From Reticulitermes lucifugus (Eukaryota; Arthropoda; Insecta; Blattodea; Rhinotermitidae): 64,000 bases of DNA. A model generated the notes under the pieces. It saw nothing but the letters and a program-made list of their open reading frames with translations. It made no database searches and had not been told where the DNA came from. A program made the position numbers and the translations under genes. Within the stretch, counting starts at the first letter, position 1. Every line of letters starts with the position of its first letter. This document shows positions 60,716-64,000 of the stretch, piece after piece. The stretch is from contig JAKCWW010000135.1 in assembly GCA_026260175.1 (NCBI GenBank), positions 91,560 to 155,559 on the forward strand. The letters are read 5' to 3'.

Positions 60716-61030
60716 TTAGAAATTGGTTGTGCTGTGACTCCGATTCACTTTCTTCCCAATTAACCTTGATGCCCGAGTGGAGACCGGTCGTTGGCTTTCA
60801 GTGGAGTCCGAAGGGTTCCCACTGAATTGCTGGATAACATTAGTAGGTAAGGACTTGAAGCACTTCTCAGCATTTTCAAGCTGCTTAGCCAGAATCTCAT
60901 TTTTCAACTTCTCAGCATTTAGTTCTCTGCGCAACTGTGCCTTTGATTTGTTCCCAAATGGACAAAGCACACGATGCTGAATGAGGCTTATGGCTGAAGG
61001 GCGCATTTCAGGATTAGGATGAATCATTTG
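60716..61030 (-). CDS. wee1: Wee1-family kinase, terminal exon
   Basis: Wee1 phosphorylates the inhibitory tyrosine of CDK1 and delays mitotic entry; it acts mainly in the nucleus. This exon starts after TTGTAACAG with QMIHPNPEMRPSAISLIQH, the end of the kinase C-lobe with the conserved Arg-Pro-Ser. It continues through a basic coiled segment (SKAQLRRELNAEKLKNEILA) and ends with the diagnostic tail TRASRLIGKKVNRSHSTTNF. The order and tail match animal Wee1 closely. It enters in phase 0 and runs to TAA at 60718-60716. Upstream exons before the DLG exon lie outside the window. Confidence 0.95.
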   Translation of the reverse strand, partial: QMIHPNPEMRPSAISLIQHRVLCPFGNKSKAQLRRELNAEKLKNEILAKQLENAEKCFKSLPTNVIQQFSGNPSDSTESQRPVSTRASRLIGKKVNRSHSTTNF

Positions 61031-61284
61031 CTGTTACAAAGGAACCATATTACTTAGCCCATTACAGGAGTAAGAGTGTTAAACTAAAGATTAAAACATT
61101 TAGAATGTAGTGTTACTAATTTTATGTTATGAATTTTGCTCTCCATGAAGGAAAAATAAAGACTAGACGTAACTAAAAACTAAATTCTTAGAACAGGTTT
61201 AACTAAAAAAGAAAACAAACTACTAGAGAAATGATAAAATTCCAAATGAAAGGTTTCGTGCGTTATCTCTGCCACACACCTTAC

Positions 61285-61412
61285 CTTTATCAGATTGTTG
61301 AAGTCTTGGCTATGGTGCTGCCACTCTTTCAGCTTGCCTTCTCGTATGTTATGCCATTCTTCACCATTCTTTGGTAATGGTCCTCCTCCACCAGCCTCAT
61401 ACATGGTCAGAC
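61285..61412 (-). CDS. wee1: Wee1-family kinase, penultimate exon
   Basis: The acceptor TCATGTAG and donor ATAAAG|GTAAGG bound 128 bases (phase 1 in, 0 out). The peptide LTMYEAGGGGPLPKNGEEWH followed by NIREGKLKEW and DFNNLIK is the Wee1 alpha-F/G region; PLPKNGxxWH is characteristic of Wee1. It joins directly to QMIHPNPE of the terminal exon. Confidence 0.95.
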
Positions 61413-63043
61413 CTACATGACAGAACACAGCTGTGACACACTGGGAAAGTAACTTCCTAACATACATAAAATTGCTCAACCTTTATCCACCAAGTTTAAA
61501 TGTCCACGGTACTCCATCATGACCAGAGATTTTCTGCCTCGCATTGCCATTTAAGTTTCTGGTACACATCAATTCATACAACAAATTATACAAATTACAG
61601 TTTTAAACTTGTAAGCTCCAAATACTGGATTTTTAAGAAAGACTGGGATATGGCTTTGAATTCCAAGATACAAGACATGACGAAGACCATATTTTCAAGC
61701 TCATATTTGGGTGAAACAAATATCAGTTTTTGAATTTAACTTGAATCTAAATTCACCGTGCATTTCTGTAATCAGCAATAAGTCACCAACAAATGCACAA
61801 AACCGTCAATGAAGGTATTAAATTAACCTTTTATCATTATTAAATTACCCTACATACGTTTCGGCTTGCAAGAAGCCATCATCAGGGGTTTACAGTTGTA
61901 CTTATCAAATGCTATGCTACGGTCCGTCATCAACACTCGCAATATAACTTCGCTGTTCGTTTCAGGTGGTCGTAAAACAGTTGGTATCATATGTTAAAAA
62001 CATAAACGATAAAAGTAAAGAACAAAAGGTATAGTAAAATTACACAGTTCACTGTTTCTTCAAACGTTCAAGGTTTTTTCACTGCACCTCTAAGTGTTTC
62101 ACTGGGTTATTACACTGCACTATGTGAGAGCTGTAGTAGAGCATGTTGAAAGTATGTGATGGATTGAAGACGTATCGTATGAATTCGTTTAGCATTGCGT
62201 CTTTCTTATCGTGGTATGAGGTCTTGCCGACGCGTACTGTATCAGTATTCATCAGCTTAGTAGTGGAATCAGAAAACATCTCACCAAATAGCTATGTAAC
62301 AAAAAAGATTTATTTTGCAACATTTCTTGCAAGACATTACAGTTGATACTCAAGAAAACCAACATAGGGCTCATTAGGCCAATGAGCACTACAATTTAAA
62401 GACCAGCTTATTGTCACTTATGACAATAAAGGTTAACCCTATGGCACTGGAATTAAATGCCTGGTGTGATGTGCAGCAGACCAGAATTTAAATGGCAGCC
62501 ACATAACAAAGGCCATGACAAGCCGTTGACTATACCCATCATTCAGTATTTTGAGAATTACACTGTGTGACAGGTATACATGACGTTAGGCACCAAAGAC
62601 TACAGTGGGGTAACTCTGAAGTAAGTCTACTTATTGCCAGCCCATGTACATTACTGAAAATCCTGTACTGAGCAATGTTTCCTATGAATAATGTTTTAGT
62701 GACTGGTTTTATTTATTATTTCTAATACCAAAACTCACTGTATTCTCCAAAGTATGGGATTCACCCAGATTTCAGCGGGACAATTTTTGGGATGGAAGAG
62801 GCAGGACATATCTTCTGTTGATGACAAGCATGCACATTTTAGTGCATCTTACAGTCTGGAAAATACAGTATGTTACAAATCCTCCACAACGTGGCTGTGT
62901 GGATATTATATGATGTTGTATACCAGCTATGATGATTAGGAATGAAGAACTGGAAGGGATATATAAGGGGATATACTCCTAAAACACATAAAAGGAGTAA
63001 ATAACAGATACATGTAACCTATTTACACAGACACAGTACCAAC
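61413..63043 (-). other. Intron of wee1
   Basis: This 1.6-kb GT/AG intron holds the best-preserved hammerhead-like motif (61845-61891), on the transcribed strand. A second, short intron (61031-61284) separates the last two exons and holds nothing notable. Confidence 0.85.
61845..61891 (-). ncRNA. Hammerhead-ribozyme-like motif, type I layout, sense in wee1 intron
   Basis: On the minus strand: helix I ACCC (61889-61886), core CTGATGA (61885-61879), extra T (61878), helix II GGCTT/AAGCC (61877-61873 with 61867-61863), GAA (61862-61860), helix III AC/GT around a four-base loop (61859-61852), A17 at 61851 and helix I GGGT (61850-61847). Compared with the 10.2-kb copy, the fourth helix II pair changes from C-G to T-A on both sides. 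About 75 bases downstream GTGCATTTGTTGGT matches GTGCATTCGTTGGT beside the other copy, showing shared element descent. Activity is untested, and the extra T is a departure from the canonical core. Confidence 0.55.
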
Positions 63044-63169
63044 CCAAAGCAAAAATGTCTGCTTTTGTGAGATGGCTGAAGTCTTCATGTAGAATCTCAC
63101 AGGGCAAGTACCGGCAGTCTCCCTCTTCCACTTGTGGGTTGCTCACAGATGTCACATGTCCCAAATCAC
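63044..63169 (-). CDS. wee1: Wee1-family kinase, activation-segment exon
   Basis: The acceptor TTTGTAG and donor TTTGG|GTTGGT bound 126 bases (phase 1-1). It encodes [20 protein letters not shown], then [20 protein letters not shown] and ALG. Wee1 kinases carry DLG in place of DFG, and it is seen here; the Asp is the metal-binding residue. ADIFALG is the alpha-F helix anchor. The ATP-binding and catalytic-loop exons must lie to the right of the window. Confidence 0.95.
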
Positions 63170-64000
63170 CTACAAAACACGGCAGGCATTACAGTCATGT
63201 CTATGCAAATGATAGCTTGTTTCCTAACAGCTGTCCAATATTTCTTTAACAATCATCAGCCAAAAGAGAACATGTCTTGCCGTACGTATTTGCAGATGGA
63301 AAAATGGGACTATAACAGCCCACCAAATAATGATTTTTTAAAAAAAAGATACATATTTGCAGGAACAGAATTTTGATCACTTTGTATCTAAAATGATTTT
63401 ACAGACTTTTAAATCTGTCAAAGATTTTTTGAGATTTAGCACTCCACTTCTTTTTATCATTCAAACAGTCATGCCAACCCTTGCCAGCTTTATATCTACT
63501 GTAATTTTCATCACTGCATTTTTCACTATCTTCCTACACACCACAAACACTATTATCACCACTTTCAACATGAAAAGCATTGTCCATTAAAATACAACTA
63601 AATACACTTATTTGGCTATATACACCTTATCCCTGCATATCACAGTATCTCTGACATGTTTCAGCTCATACAAGCCATCATCAGGGACACAAATACAAGG
63701 GAACATATATATAATTTTACAATTACATTGCAGAGCATTACATATGTGTCTCTTTGTATACAAGATGTAGTGACATCAGATATAGTTTACATTTACAGTT
63801 TTTTGTAATTCAATATTAATATCAATATATACAAATATAATGTATTAATAATTAAAATTTATTAAACACTTGTATATTTGTATTTGTATTTATTTATAAG
63901 TTCCAGAAATCCAATAAATGGATATAGAACACGTCACAAACTCAAGTATAAAAGCATAAAATACATACATTAAATAATCACACCTAAAACAAACAGAATA
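63170..64000 (-). other. Upstream intron of wee1 to the window edge
   Basis: No further wee1 exon was recognised here. It is A+T-rich with TA/ATTT-type simple sequence after 63780. Confidence 0.6.
63630..63690 (-). repeat. Degenerate hammerhead-like motif in wee1 intron
   Basis: GTGTCC, CTGATGA, T and GGCTTGTATGAGCT are followed by GAAACATGTC on the minus strand. The core boxes are intact, but helix I does not close at the expected position. It is in the same orientation as wee1 transcription. Confidence 0.4.

Noticed and set aside
61845-62060. Type III hammerhead alternative (helix III open)
   Set aside because: No upstream partner for the sequence after GAAA was found, whereas the type I arrangement closes all three helices locally.

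Overview
The window is insect nuclear DNA: A+T-rich, with multi-exon genes, GT/AG introns up to about 13.7 kb, no operons, and abundant decayed transposons. Degenerate TTAGG-type (CCTAA) telomere-like tracts fit an insect. The large introns and repeat load suggest a hemimetabolous lineage such as a cockroach or termite, but that is inference. No rRNA, CRISPR array or clear functional tRNA gene was seen. A 590-base assembly gap lies at 44301-44890.

Three genes can be assembled from exons whose splice phases match. (1) A BTB/POZ transcription-factor gene on the minus strand (27177 down to 7975, perhaps to 3277). It has a BTB exon, an acidic exon with a SUMO-type motif, a short linker exon, and then two phase-compatible downstream exons: one with an AT-hook-like stretch interrupted by an in-frame TGA, the other with a pipsqueak-type (psq) helix-turn-helix. 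(2) A complete seven-exon plus-strand gene (32634-48117) predicted to encode a 339-residue four-helix membrane protein with a Ser-rich tail. It has an insect Inr/DPE-like promoter and a two-codon upstream ORF. (3) The last three coding exons of a Wee1-family kinase on the minus strand (63169 to 60716); its 5' part lies beyond the right edge. The BTB and membrane-protein genes are divergent. The membrane-protein gene and wee1 converge on a 12.6-kb stretch of fossils. Nothing suggests that the three genes form one pathway.

Between exons lie a decayed Tigger/pogo copy, a Tigger-like MITE, an element split by a 5'-truncated LINE, a second LINE 3' end with a pentanucleotide tail, a THAP plus hAT-like transposase fossil, tRNA-derived SINE pieces, several long inverted repeats and a perfect 196-bp tandem duplication.

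The most unusual signal is a dispersed family of hammerhead-ribozyme-like motifs. Two copies (10193-10239 and 61845-61891) keep all three helices, the core boxes and a plausible cleavage site. They differ by a compensated base pair, and both lie in the sense orientation inside introns of host genes. About ten degenerate relatives occur, several as head-to-head pairs and several followed by a shared box (ACACGGCGTCACATCCCAGA or close variants). All the clear copies carry one extra T between the core and helix II, so the family is either a variant hammerhead or a close look-alike. Catalysis is not shown by the sequence alone.
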